Source: JBFHRE01 sp036745195 (GTDB taxonomy: Bacteria; Actinomycetota; Acidimicrobiia; Spongiisociales; ZC4RG35). Taken from it: 64,000 nt of DNA. The stretch spans positions 10,849-74,848 of the forward strand of contig DAIOGO010000002.1 of the NCBI GenBank assembly GCA_036745195.1. Reading direction: 5' to 3'. Below, piece by piece: positions 52,106 through 61,570 of the stretch. Position numbers and translations under genes: made by a program. The stretch's first letter is position 1. Every line of letters starts with the position of its first letter. The notes under the pieces are model-generated. The model saw nothing but the letters and a program-made list of their open reading frames with translations. It was not told the origin of the DNA and ran no database searches.

Positions 52106-53038
52106 TCACGGACGCGGTTCGATCCGAAACAACACACTTCCGAACCCGGCCAGGTACTGGAGGCTGTAGCGGTTCGACCCCCAGTCCACCGTGGACTCCA
52201 CCGGCTGGAGCTGCGGGTCGTCGGGATCGATGCCGAGTTGCTCGAGGATGGCTCTTCGCCCATCAGGACCCACCACCGGATCGACCGTCGCCATGGCCAG
52301 ACCCCAAACCGCCAGCCCCTGTTCGTCGCTCTCGGCTGGACCGTTGGGGTCGAGGGTGATGAGGATCAAATCGAGCGTTCCATCCTCACCGGTCGTGGCC
52401 TGGAGGTAGATCCACTCCGAGAGCCCGACCTCGAGACCGGAGGAAGCGTCGACGTTGGGGAGGGCGGCGCCGACCCCGAGGTCGGCCGAATTGCGGTTCC
52501 AGCGCTCGACGAATTCTGCCGGCTCCAGCTCGAACCAGGGTGTCGCCGGGACGACGGTCGTTGTCGGAGAAGCGGGAGACGCCACCGCCGGCGGATCGGG
52601 ACGCTGACTCACCACCAGGATCCCGTAGGCGGCCGCCACCAGGGTGGCCGCCACAGCCGCACCGACCAGCATCCGCCGAACATCGGTAGGGGGCACGGCC
52701 TCGGCTGGGTCCTCGTCGGTCGGGGGCGGAGGCGGGGTATTGGCAGGGAGCAATTTCACCGTCGAGATGCGGTCAGCCAGCGTGGAGGAGACGAACCGGC
52801 CGGCGGCCACGTGGGCAAAGCCGACGGGGTCGTTCGGTTCGAACACCACGGGTTCCCCGTCGATGGAGAGATCGAAGGTCCCGTTCTTGCCGGGAGTGAC
52901 CCGGCAGTAGCGGATCGGCCAGGCCCCGATGGAGGCCCCGTTGGCAACCATCCTGACCGCGTCGGCCCCAACCTCGAGCTCGACCACCACGGCCTCGCCT
53001 TCGGCCAAGGTCATCCGGCCTCGGAAGATGTCGACCAC
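52106..53038 (-). CDS. Single-pass membrane protein, paralogue B of the same unrecognised family
   Basis: 310 aa from GTG 53038. Domain 1 (residues 1-92): FRGRMTLAEGE, IGAWPIRYC and SIDGEPVVFEPND; TM helix at about 121-143; Thr-rich linker; extracytoplasmic domain with PAEFVERWNRNSADLG and ITLDPNGPAESDEQGLAVWG. It aligns with paralogue A at both ends but lacks the long acidic insert. Convergent elements: a GGCCC-CTCA-GGGCC hairpin lies downstream in the 116-bp gap. Function unknown. Confidence 0.8.
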   Translation of the reverse strand: MVDIFRGRMTLAEGEAVVVELEVGADAVRMVANGASIGAWPIRYCRVTPGKNGTFDLSIDGEPVVFEPNDPVGFAHVAAGRFVSSTLADRISTVKLLPANTPPPPPTDEDPAEAVPPTDVRRMLVGAAVAATLVAAAYGILVVSQRPDPPAVASPASPTTTVVPATPWFELEPAEFVERWNRNSADLGVGAALPNVDASSGLEVGLSEWIYLQATTGEDGTLDLILITLDPNGPAESDEQGLAVWGLAMATVDPVVGPDGRRAILEQLGIDPDDPQLQPVESTVDWGSNRYSLQYLAGFGSVLFRIEPRP

Positions 53039-53075
53039 CGGCCATCAGGTTAACCGACCGAGAATGACACCCCCC

Positions 53076-53081
53076 TACAGT
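53076..53081 (+). promoter_or_regulatory. -10 box TACAGT, leaderless start of hrpB
   Basis: TACAGT lies 7 bases before ATG 53089, with no ribosome-binding sequence. TTAACC about 19 bases further upstream could be a weak -35. Confidence 0.55.
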
Positions 53082-53088
53082 CACCAAC

Positions 53089-55482
53089 ATGACCCTCCCC
53101 GTCGAGCCCGTGATCCCCGAATTGCTGGAGGCGCTGGCCGACGATGGCCAGGCGGTGCTCGTGGCGCCGCCCGGATCGGGCAAGACCACGGTGGTTCCGC
53201 TGCACCTCATGGGGAGGAGCGGACGGGTCGTGATCCTCGAGCCGCGACGGGTGGCAACCCGGGCGGCCGCTCGCCGGATGGCATCCCTTCTCGGAGAGGA
53301 AGTCGGTGAGACCGTCGGCTACGTCACCCGGGACGACCGGAGAACGGGACCGGCCACTCGCATCGAGGTGGTCACTGAAGGAGTGCTGACCCGACGCCTG
53401 CAGACCGATCCCTCGCTTGCGGGGACGTCGGTCGTGATCTTCGACGAGTTCCACGAGCGCAACCTGCAGACCGATCTGGGGATGGCCCTGTTGCTCGATG
53501 TCCGCCGATCGATCCGACCGGATCTCGAGGTCCTGGTGATGTCAGCCACCATCGACGCCAACCGGATCGCCGACCACCTCGGCGGGGCCAGGGTCGTTCG
53601 AGCGGAGGGTTCGGTTCACCCGGTGGAGATCCGCTGGCTGCCGCCGGCCCGCAACGCCTCCTTCGAGGGCCACGCCGCCACGACCATCAACCGATCGCTC
53701 CGCCAGGATGAGGGAGACATCCTGGTGTTCCTCCCCGGCATGGCCGAAATGCGGCGGGTGGCCGCCGCTCTCGAGGGAGTGTCCGCCGCCATCCACCTCC
53801 TGCACGGGAGTCTCAGCCCGGCCGAACAGGATGCCGCCTTGGCACCCGGACCGACCCGCAAGGTGATCCTGGCGACGGACATCGCCGAGTCGAGCCTCAC
53901 GGTGGAGGGCGTGCGGGTGGTCATCGACGGTGGAGCGGCGAGGGCACCACGATTCGATCCCCGCACCGGGATGACGAGATTGCAGACCGTGGCCATCTCG
54001 CGCGCTTCCGCCGACCAGAGGTCCGGGCGGGCCGGCAGGCTGGGGCCGGGGGTGGCCTACCGGTTGTGGTCCAAGATCGAGCATGGCACCCGTCCACCCC
54101 ACATCGAAGCCGAGATCGGCCAGGTCGACCTCGCCGGGTTGGTGCTGGAACTGGCACTGTGGGGGGTGGGTGGACCGGACGAGTTGCCTTTCCTGGAACC
54201 ACCGCCCGCCCGATCGATACAGGGGGCGAAGACCCTGCTCCAATCCCTGGGCGCCATCGACGAGGGTGGCCGGATCACAGATGCCGGACGGAAGATGGCC
54301 AACTTGCCCGTCCACCCCCGGCTGGCGGCGATGGTGGTCGACGCCGGCGACGGCACCGGCCTCGCCTGTGTGCTCGCCGCCTTGATCGGCGAGCGAGACC
54401 CCTTCCGGGGCCGGCCCGACGATCTGCCTATCGACCTCGCCACCCGGGTGGCGGTGATCGCCGGCATCGGATCCCACCCGGCAGCCGATCGGGCGAGCAT
54501 CGATCGAGTCAGGCGCTCGGCCGCCGATCTGGCCCGACGGCTGGGGCTCTCGATCGGAACGGTCGATCCCGGGGCTTCCGGCCGGCTGCTGGTCAGGGCT
54601 TATCCCGACCGACTGGCCATCCGGCGTGGCTCTCCCGGACGGTTCCAGATTCGAGCAGGACCCACTGCCTGGTGCCCGCCCCAGGATCCCCTGGCGATCG
54701 AACAATTCCTGGTGGCGGTGGATCTCGACGGGAAACGCAAGGACGCCCGAATCAGACTGGCGGCGGCCCTCGATCCTTCCGATCTCATGGAGGCGTTCGG
54801 GTCGGCGATCACCTCCGTCGTCTCCCTGGAATGGTCGGGCGACCGGCTGGTCGACGTTTTCGAGGATCGCCTGGGCGGTATCGTGCTCGGCTCCCGGACC
54901 GAACGCGCCACCCCTCGCCAGGCGGTGGTCGATGCCCTGCTGGAGCGGGTACGACGGGAGGGGATCGACTGTCTGCCCTGGAGCGAGCGGGCCAACCACC
55001 TCCGCCGGAGGGTGACCTTCCTCCACCACCGGGTGGGCCCGCCGTGGCCCGACCTGTCCGACGAGGCGCTCGCCGCCACCTGCCGCCACTGGCTGGGACC
55101 TTTCCTGGGCACATGCACCTCGATGGCCGATTTGGGCAAGATCGACCTGACCAGGGTTCTGAAGTCGATGATCGGTCCGCAGGCTGCCCAGCTCGATCGG
55201 CTGGCGCCTCCGACGGTTCGCCTCCCGGGAGGACGTACCGTTCCTCTCGACTACTCCGGTGAGATCCCGGTGCTCGCCGCCAGGGTGCAGGACCTGTTCG
55301 GGTTGCACACCACACCGCTCGTGTGTGACGAACCGGTGGTGGTGCATCTTCTCTCCCCGGCCGGGCGACCCGTCCAGATCACACGCGATCTCGAGCGGTT
55401 CTGGAACGGATCGTGGCACCAGGTCCGCAAGGAGATGGCGGGCCGGTATCCCAAACACGCCTGGCCCGAGAACCCGGGGTGA
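53089..55482 (+). CDS. hrpB: ATP-dependent RNA helicase HrpB-like (DEAH family)
   Basis: 797 aa. Walker A VAPPGSGKTTVVPL, motif Ia ILEPRRVATRAAARRMA, DExH box FDEFHERN, SAT motif VMSATID, motif V ILATDIAESSLTVEGV and motif VI SADQRSGRAGRLGPG. The HrpB-specific C-terminal region (PLDYSGEIPVLAARVQDLFG, PVQITRDLERFW) is present. Role in bacteria poorly defined; likely RNA remodelling. Confidence 0.94.
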   Translation: MTLPVEPVIPELLEALADDGQAVLVAPPGSGKTTVVPLHLMGRSGRVVILEPRRVATRAAARRMASLLGEEVGETVGYVTRDDRRTGPATRIEVVTEGVLTRRLQTDPSLAGTSVVIFDEFHERNLQTDLGMALLLDVRRSIRPDLEVLVMSATIDANRIADHLGGARVVRAEGSVHPVEIRWLPPARNASFEGHAATTINRSLRQDEGDILVFLPGMAEMRRVAAALEGVSAAIHLLHGSLSPAEQDAALAPGPTRKVILATDIAESSLTVEGVRVVIDGGAARAPRFDPRTGMTRLQTVAISRASADQRSGRAGRLGPGVAYRLWSKIEHGTRPPHIEAEIGQVDLAGLVLELALWGVGGPDELPFLEPPPARSIQGAKTLLQSLGAIDEGGRITDAGRKMANLPVHPRLAAMVVDAGDGTGLACVLAALIGERDPFRGRPDDLPIDLATRVAVIAGIGSHPAADRASIDRVRRSAADLARRLGLSIGTVDPGASGRLLVRAYPDRLAIRRGSPGRFQIRAGPTAWCPPQDPLAIEQFLVAVDLDGKRKDARIRLAAALDPSDLMEAFGSAITSVVSLEWSGDRLVDVFEDRLGGIVLGSRTERATPRQAVVDALLERVRREGIDCLPWSERANHLRRRVTFLHHRVGPPWPDLSDEALAATCRHWLGPFLGTCTSMADLGKIDLTRVLKSMIGPQAAQLDRLAPPTVRLPGGRTVPLDYSGEIPVLAARVQDLFGLHTTPLVCDEPVVVHLLSPAGRPVQITRDLERFWNGSWHQVRKEMAGRYPKHAWPENPG

Positions 55483-55527
55483 GCCACGGCCGTCCAGAAC
55501 CCCCCTGAGGCGATACCCTCAACCGTG

Positions 55528-56643
55528 ATGCCAGATCCGACCCGATTCTTCGACACCCGGGCGGCGTATCTGATGTTCGTCACCACCACCGACGAGAAGA
55601 TCGTCGCCGCCGAGCGGATCGGCCGGGAACTCGACTCGATCCAGCCGACCCAACCCGGTCTGCGGGTGTTCGATGCCGGCATGGGGGACGCCTCCCTGCT
55701 CAGCCACCTGATGCGGCGCATGCACGGGGTCTTTCCTCACATTCCGTGGCTGGTGGTGGGAAAGGAGATCAGCATCGAGGACGTCCGCCAGGCCCTGGGG
55801 CGGATGCCCGAGCGCTTCATCGAGCATCCCGAACTGGTGTGGGTGATCACCAATCTCCGCTTTGAGGATGCCGTCCGGCTCGACGCCGCAGGTGGTGACA
55901 TCGTGTGGCGCGACGTGGCTCTGGAGGGGGACACCAGCCACGCCTTCGCCGAGCAGATTCGAACGCTGGTCCCGGCGCTGGCGGACGACTGGGCGGTCAC
56001 CACCTCGCCCAGGAGCGGCAACCCCATGTACCGGCGGCCGACCGTGCTGGTCCTCTCCCGGGCCGACCGGCGTTTCACGCTCGACGCCGTGATCCCGCGC
56101 CCGGGAGGACGGCCACTCCACTTCGACCTGGTCATCGCGTCACAGGCCTACCGGGCCGCCACCCCGGTCGAACGCAAGGTGCGAATGGTGATTGCCCCGC
56201 TCGCCAGGGCCCTTGCCCCGGGGGGCCGGCTGATCGGGATCCAGGCCCACGGCGATGATCCGGCCGAGGAGATCGTTCGGTCCCTCTGGCCCGACTTCGA
56301 GCCCTTCCCCCACACCCGGCACGACATCCTCGCCGAAGCCCGCCGCCAGCTCGGAGACCGCATCGACCTGGTCTTCCTCGATCTCGAGGACGCCGACTCA
56401 CACCTGCGTTACCGCCTCCATGCCATGCCGTCGGAGTCCGCAGAGCACATCGGGACCTCGACGGTGCTGGCGGCCTGGAATGCAGCCGCCTATGTCGCCC
56501 AGATCGACGACGCCCGGCTCACCGAGGCGCTGGCGGACAACCGGTACGCCGCCGCCACCCGGGAGGTGATGGACCGTCACGGGGAGATCTGGTTCATCGA
56601 CGAGTCCTTCGTCGTCGCCCGGTCACCCTCACCCGCCCGGTAA
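55528..56643 (+). CDS. SAM-dependent methyltransferase-like protein
   Basis: 371 aa from ATG 55528 (GTG 55525 is equally possible; TACCCT lies 5 bases before it). SAM-binding glycine loop is LRVFDAGMGDASLLSHLMRR near residues 46-65; ARALAPGGRLIGIQAHG corresponds to the beta-5 region of class I methyltransferases. An insertion of about 100 residues separates the two halves, longer than usual. It sits before gabT with 23 bp between. Target unknown. Confidence 0.72.
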   Translation: MPDPTRFFDTRAAYLMFVTTTDEKIVAAERIGRELDSIQPTQPGLRVFDAGMGDASLLSHLMRRMHGVFPHIPWLVVGKEISIEDVRQALGRMPERFIEHPELVWVITNLRFEDAVRLDAAGGDIVWRDVALEGDTSHAFAEQIRTLVPALADDWAVTTSPRSGNPMYRRPTVLVLSRADRRFTLDAVIPRPGGRPLHFDLVIASQAYRAATPVERKVRMVIAPLARALAPGGRLIGIQAHGDDPAEEIVRSLWPDFEPFPHTRHDILAEARRQLGDRIDLVFLDLEDADSHLRYRLHAMPSESAEHIGTSTVLAAWNAAAYVAQIDDARLTEALADNRYAAATREVMDRHGEIWFIDESFVVARSPSPAR

Positions 56644-56666
56644 TCTGAGCCGACGAGGAGGAAACC

Positions 56667-57923
56667 GTGACAGGAACACTGGCTGACGTCTGGTTCAAGA
56701 TGAGCGACCTGGAGGTTGCCCGGGGCGAGGGAAGCTGGGTCTTCACCGTCGACGGGGACCGCTACCTCGACTTCACGTGCGGAATCGCGGTCACCAACAC
56801 CGGGCACTGCCACCCGAAGGTCGTCGCGGCCATCCAGCAACAAGCCGGGCGCTTCATCCACGCCCAGGTCAACATCTTCTCGCACGACCTGCTGCGACCG
56901 CTGGCCGATCGACTCGCCTCGATCACGCCCCCGTCGATCCAACGATTCTTCTTCACCAACTCGGGCGCCGAGGCTGTAGAAGGTGCTGTCAAACTCGCCA
57001 AGCAGGCGACCGGTCGACCCCACATCGTGGTCGTCGAAGGGTCGTTCCATGGACGGACCGCCATGACCATGGCGATGACCACCTCCAAGACTTCCTACCG
57101 GGCCGGTCACTCACCACTCCCCTCCGGTGTGTTCGTCGCGCCTTTCCCCGATCACTACGCCGGCGGGGAGTCCCCCCCAGCGGCGGTGGATCGATCGATC
57201 GCCGGGCTCGAGTGGTTGCTGAAGACCCAGACGGCGCCATCGGAGACGGCAGCGATCGTCATCGAACCGGTGCTGGGCGAAGGCGGCTACGTGCCTGCCC
57301 CGGCCGGCTACCTCGAGGCTGTCGAAGCCATCTGCCGCCGTCATGGCATCCTGCTGGTCATGGATGAGATCCAGTCAGGATTCGGCCGGACCGGCCGGAT
57401 GTTCGCCTCCGAACACCACCAGATCTCTCCGGACATCATGACGATGGCGAAGGGGATCGCCTCCGGGTTCCCGATCGCCGCCATCGGCGCACGGGCCGAA
57501 GTGATGGATCGGTGGCCGGTTGGCTCCCACGGGGGTACCTATGGAGGCAACCCGATCGGATGCGCCGCCGCCCTCGCCACGATCGAGGTCATCGAAGAGC
57601 CCGGATTTCTCGACAACGTCGTCGCCCGGGGAGATCAGCTCCGGGCCGGTCTCGCCCGACTTGGCGTCGAGCACCCGGGGATGAGAAACGTCCGCGGACC
57701 GGGGCTGATGGTGGGAGCCGACTTCGTCACGGTCGGGGGCACACCCGACGCCGACCGCTGCAACGCCATCATTCGCCATTGTCGGGAGGAGTCCCGGCTC
57801 TTGCTGATGGGTGCCGGGGCCCGGGGAAACACCATCCGGTTCATGCCGCCGCTGATCGTCGACGCCGACCAGGTCGACCTGGCATTGGAGGCCCTGGGCA
57901 AGGCGCTCTCAGCGACCGCCTGA
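56667..57923 (+). CDS. gabT: 4-aminobutyrate aminotransferase family, second copy
   Basis: 418 aa from GTG 56667 with GAGGAG upstream. Motifs FFFTNSGAEAVEGAVKLAKQ, VVEGSFHGRTAMTMAM, LLVMDEIQSGFGRTG (D233) and the PLP lysine K262 in MAKGIASGFPIAA. Same family as the gene at 12898 but clearly diverged, so not a recent duplication. Substrate may be GABA, acetylornithine-like or another omega-amino acid. The last 15 bp overlap convergent manA. Confidence 0.88.
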   Translation: MTGTLADVWFKMSDLEVARGEGSWVFTVDGDRYLDFTCGIAVTNTGHCHPKVVAAIQQQAGRFIHAQVNIFSHDLLRPLADRLASITPPSIQRFFFTNSGAEAVEGAVKLAKQATGRPHIVVVEGSFHGRTAMTMAMTTSKTSYRAGHSPLPSGVFVAPFPDHYAGGESPPAAVDRSIAGLEWLLKTQTAPSETAAIVIEPVLGEGGYVPAPAGYLEAVEAICRRHGILLVMDEIQSGFGRTGRMFASEHHQISPDIMTMAKGIASGFPIAAIGARAEVMDRWPVGSHGGTYGGNPIGCAAALATIEVIEEPGFLDNVVARGDQLRAGLARLGVEHPGMRNVRGPGLMVGADFVTVGGTPDADRCNAIIRHCREESRLLLMGAGARGNTIRFMPPLIVDADQVDLALEALGKALSATA

Positions 57924-58892
57924 CCCGAGCCCCACTTCCAGACAGATCAGGTCTCCGCTCACGCCAATCGGTGTCGTCGCCGCAATCGAGGCCGGGACCA
58001 GCCAGGTGCTGCCGGTCCGGGCAACCCTGCCAGCGATCTCCATGGAGCCGTCCAGCACCATCACGACTCTCGCTTCGCCGTCACCCCAGTCCGGCCCCAC
58101 CCCCCGGTGCTCCCTGATCCAATAGAACGGGGTCTCCACCAGCAAACGAGCTCCGGTCTTGGTCGCCGGGTCCAGATCGAAGGCGTCGGGTGGATCGAGG
58201 TCGAGCGCCTCCGCCGCCTGGACGAAATGAAGCTGGCGGTGTGGTCGCCCGTACTCTTCCGTCCAGTCGTACATACGAAAGGTGGTGTCACTCGGTGTCT
58301 GCACCTCCGCCACGACCACTCCCGCCCCCAAAGAATGAATGAGCCCGGCCGGCAGGTGGTGGAAGGCCCCGGGAACCGCGGGAACGGAGCGGAGCAGCCC
58401 CGGGAGAGCGGATGACCCGATGGCGGCCACCACCGTCTTGCGATCGATCCCGGGACGAACCCCCAACAGGAGTTGGGCACCCGGTTCGGCCGCCAGCACG
58501 AACCAGGACTCGGTCTTGAGCCGCGCCTCCCGGTGAGTCCTGATGTAGCTCGCCGGCGGATGGACCTGGATCGAGAGATGCTGGCCGGCATCGAGCAACT
58601 TCACGAGCAGGGGAAACCGGCCCTCGATCGCCGCCGCCGAGCCCATCAGCTCAGGGCCGAATCGATGAATCAGATCCGTCAGCGCCCAGCCGTCGTACCG
58701 TCCGCCCTCGACGATCGTCCATGGCTCGGGCACGGTCTGGTTCTCATCGGGGGGCAGGTCGGCCACCTCCCAGCTCTCCCCCACCCCTGGGCCGGCTTCC
58801 TTGCCGAATTCGGACAACCTGCCGCCTGCCCACGGCTTGTCGGCGAACACCGGACGCATCAGCAGCGGTTCGAGCATGGGGCATTTGACCAT
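57909..58892 (-). CDS. manA: Mannose-6-phosphate isomerase, class I
   Basis: 327 aa from ATG 58892 (AAGGG upstream; a second ATG at 58877). Zinc site in LSIQVHPP, KTESWFVL, and GAFHHLPAGLIHSLGAG; C-terminal cupin strand. Interconverts mannose-6-P and fructose-6-P for GDP-mannose synthesis or mannose use. Divergent from the HDOD gene. Confidence 0.92.
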   Translation of the reverse strand: MVKCPMLEPLLMRPVFADKPWAGGRLSEFGKEAGPGVGESWEVADLPPDENQTVPEPWTIVEGGRYDGWALTDLIHRFGPELMGSAAAIEGRFPLLVKLLDAGQHLSIQVHPPASYIRTHREARLKTESWFVLAAEPGAQLLLGVRPGIDRKTVVAAIGSSALPGLLRSVPAVPGAFHHLPAGLIHSLGAGVVVAEVQTPSDTTFRMYDWTEEYGRPHRQLHFVQAAEALDLDPPDAFDLDPATKTGARLLVETPFYWIREHRGVGPDWGDGEARVVMVLDGSMEIAGRVARTGSTWLVPASIAATTPIGVSGDLICLEVGLGSGGR

Positions 58893-58949
58893 ACCTGCCC
58901 TTCATTCGGCGTCGTCGGTGCCGACCGGAAACCCAGGCACGAGGAGCCA

Positions 58950-60074
58950 ATGCACAAGAAGGTTCTGCTGATCGACGACGACGACGGGCGGTCCAGCGCC
59001 GAGTTCTTCCATGCGTTGGAGGCGACCCGACTGGACCTGGAGTGCGTCGTGGCGGCGACCGGAGACGAGGCGATGGCACTGCTTGGTTCGGTGGACTGCC
59101 TGGTGGCAGCCGTGTCCACACCGAGCGGGAAGTCGTTGCCGGTATTACGCCGTGTCGCAGCCAATCACCCGGCAATGGGCCGGCTGGCAGTGACCCGCTT
59201 CCCCGGGCTGATCCGGCACGAGACGAATCACGTGTTGCGCCCTCCGTATGACGCGGACCGCCTCCGCCGGGCATTGCTCGGCGCCACCCTGATCGGTGAC
59301 CGGGTCACCAAGGAGCGGATCGACTCCCTGGTCGCCGGAGCCGTCAGGATGCCGGCATTGCCATCGGTGTACATGCAGCTCCAGGACCTCCTGCACTCCC
59401 CCGACCCCTCACTCCACGATGTGGGCGAGATCATCCGGACCGACCCGGCGATTTCGCTGAAGGTGATCCAGACGGTGAACTCGGCCCTGTTCGGGCTACG
59501 GACCCAGGTCGCCGACGTCGCCCAGGCCTCGGTCCTCCTTGGGATCAACCGGGTCTCGAGCCTCGTGCTGGCGGTGGCGGTGTTCAGAGATGCCTCCCAT
59601 CTGGACGTGAAGCTGATCGAGTCGATGTGGAGAGACGCCATGGCGGTTTCTGCCCTGGCCGGCGCCATCGCCCATGCCGAGGGGCTGGCTCCCCTGGAGG
59701 TCGACACCGCCAAACTCGCCGGACTCCTCCACGACGTCGGGGCCATCGTCCTGTTCCAGAACTGGCGAGACGAGTACCTGTCGATCGAGCCGGGCGACGA
59801 CGAGGCAGAACAAGCCCTGTTCGGGGTCTCGCACTCCGACATCGGCGGGTACCTGTGCGCTCTCTGGCACCTGGCCGACCCGGTCGTGGAGGCGGTGCTC
59901 CACCACCACGATCCCCCGCCGCGCGAGGTCTTCGATGCCACCGCCGCGGTACATGTGGCCAGGGCGCTGGTGTCGTCGTCCCTCGCCGTGGATCGGGTGC
60001 GGATCCAACCGGAGATCGGATCGCGGTTCGCCTCCTTGGAGAAGTTGGCGGGATGGGCCTCCCTGGCCGCCTGA
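58950..60074 (+). CDS. HDOD signalling protein with degenerate receiver domain
   Basis: 374 aa from ATG 58950 with GAGGAG close upstream. The N-terminal receiver-like domain (MHKKVLLIDDDDGR) keeps the acidic pocket but the phospho-acceptor position reads CLVAAVSTPSGKSL, with no aspartate. The HDOD domain follows (MPALPSVYMQLQDLL, IRTDPAISLKVIQTVNSALFG, GLLHDVGAIVLFQ, VLHHHDPP). Such proteins link to c-di-GMP and stress networks by binding partners. Regulation by phosphorylation is unlikely. Confidence 0.88.
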   Translation: MHKKVLLIDDDDGRSSAEFFHALEATRLDLECVVAATGDEAMALLGSVDCLVAAVSTPSGKSLPVLRRVAANHPAMGRLAVTRFPGLIRHETNHVLRPPYDADRLRRALLGATLIGDRVTKERIDSLVAGAVRMPALPSVYMQLQDLLHSPDPSLHDVGEIIRTDPAISLKVIQTVNSALFGLRTQVADVAQASVLLGINRVSSLVLAVAVFRDASHLDVKLIESMWRDAMAVSALAGAIAHAEGLAPLEVDTAKLAGLLHDVGAIVLFQNWRDEYLSIEPGDDEAEQALFGVSHSDIGGYLCALWHLADPVVEAVLHHHDPPPREVFDATAAVHVARALVSSSLAVDRVRIQPEIGSRFASLEKLAGWASLAA

Positions 60075-60079
60075 CACGA

Positions 60080-61489
60080 TCAGCCGGCGACGGCCTGCTG
60101 CAATTCCTGCCACAGTCGATCGACGTGATGCGGCTCGGTCGTCTCCGCGCCGAATGAGACACGCACCAGCCAGCGTCCCTCCACCAGCGCCGGGGTGAGG
60201 TAGAAATTGCCCGCCCGGTTGACCCGTTCCACCCATGCCAGGGTGTGGCGGTCGGTCTCTTCGGGCGTCAACCCTTCCGGTTCATGGCGGAGGCAGACCG
60301 TCTGCAGCGGCACCGGGGCCACCACCCTCCAGTCCGGGTGGGCCGACGCCAGCGAGAGCAGACGCTGGGCATACTCAAGATCGCGCCGGATCCGGTGCTG
60401 GATCGACTCGATGCCGTCCAGCCGCAACTGAAACCACAGCTTGAGCGCTCGGAACCGCCGGCCGAGCGGGATCCCCCAATCCCGGTACTGGGTCACCGCC
60501 CCGTCGACGGTGGTCCGCAGATACGACGGGCTGGTCGACATGACACCGACGAGTTCGGCCGGGTCGCGCACATAGAACAACGAACAATCGAAGGCGGTGC
60601 CCATCCACTTGTGGGGGTTGATCGAGATCGAGTCGACCGCCTCCACCCCATCCCACATCCAGCGGAGATCGGGAAGGAGCATTGCGCTGCCGGCCATGGC
60701 GGCATCGAGGTGACACCAGATGCCGTTCCGGGCGGAGATCTCGGCGATGGCGGCTACGGGATCGAGGGCGGTGGTGGCGGTGGTTCCGACGGTGGCGATC
60801 ACCGCCGCCGGACGCAGACCGGCGGCGATGTCCGCTGTGATCGCGGCCTCGAGCGCTTCGACCCGCATCGCCAGCGAAGCATCGACCTCCACGAGTCGAA
60901 GGTGTTCGGCCCCGAAACCGGCCAGGTGGACGGCCTTGGCCACAGAACTATGAGCCTGGCTCGAGGCGTACACCACCAGCGGGGCGGCGGCTGCTTGCAG
61001 CCCGACCCTGCCCGCCTCGCCCAGTGCCCGCTCCCGGGCACAGAGCATCGCCACCAATGCCCCACTCGAGGCCGTGTCCTGGATCGTCCCCCGCCAGCGG
61101 TCGGAGAGACCGTAGAGCTGGCGCATCCAATCACACACCACCTGTTCCAGTTCGGTGAGGGCCGGCGACAGCTCCCAGGTGATACCCAGTTGCCCCAGAC
61201 CGGTCGACACGAGGTCTCCCAGCGCCGACGAGAGCGAGGCGTTGGCCGGAAAGAACGCCATGAAGCCGGGATGTTGCGGATGTGAGCAGGCGGGAAGAAG
61301 GATCTGGTCGAGGTCGGCGACGAGCTCCTCGAGTGAAGCCTGCCCGGCGGGAGGGACCGAGGGGAACCTGTCCGAAACGTCACCCGGCAGCGCTGGGGAC
61401 TTGACCGGGAGTGTCTCGATCCTGCTGCGGAAGTCGGCGATCCAGTCGACGAGTTGATGGCCGGCGGCGCGATATTCCTCGGGAGTCAT
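60080..61489 (-). CDS. Aromatic-L-amino-acid decarboxylase family (group II PLP)
   Basis: 469 aa. Motifs: LPACSHPQHPGFMAFFPANAS, DTASSGALVAMLCARE, YASSQAHSSVAKAV, HLDAAMAGSAML and the PLP lysine K294 in SINPHKWMGTAFDCS. Decarboxylates Trp, Tyr, Phe or DOPA-like substrates to the biogenic amine; some relatives are aldehyde synthases. Together with amine catabolic genes it implies amine turnover. Convergent with the HDOD gene. Confidence 0.92.
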   Translation of the reverse strand: MTPEEYRAAGHQLVDWIADFRSRIETLPVKSPALPGDVSDRFPSVPPAGQASLEELVADLDQILLPACSHPQHPGFMAFFPANASLSSALGDLVSTGLGQLGITWELSPALTELEQVVCDWMRQLYGLSDRWRGTIQDTASSGALVAMLCARERALGEAGRVGLQAAAAPLVVYASSQAHSSVAKAVHLAGFGAEHLRLVEVDASLAMRVEALEAAITADIAAGLRPAAVIATVGTTATTALDPVAAIAEISARNGIWCHLDAAMAGSAMLLPDLRWMWDGVEAVDSISINPHKWMGTAFDCSLFYVRDPAELVGVMSTSPSYLRTTVDGAVTQYRDWGIPLGRRFRALKLWFQLRLDGIESIQHRIRRDLEYAQRLLSLASAHPDWRVVAPVPLQTVCLRHEPEGLTPEETDRHTLAWVERVNRAGNFYLTPALVEGRWLVRVSFGAETTEPHHVDRLWQELQQAVAG

Positions 61490-61514
61490 CGGAGGCCGAC
61501 ACTAGCCGGGCCCT

Positions 61515-61570
61515 GCGTCATGCGTCCTGCGGCTTGCGTCCTGCGCCTTGCGTCCTGCGTCATGCGTCAT
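61515..61570. repeat. Heptad array GCGTCAT/GCGTCCT (8 units)
   Basis: Eight 7-bp units (gcgtcat, gcgtcct, gcggctt, gcgtcct, gcgcctt, gcgtcct, gcgtcat, gcgtcat), beginning 25 bp upstream of the decarboxylase start. Confidence 0.9.
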
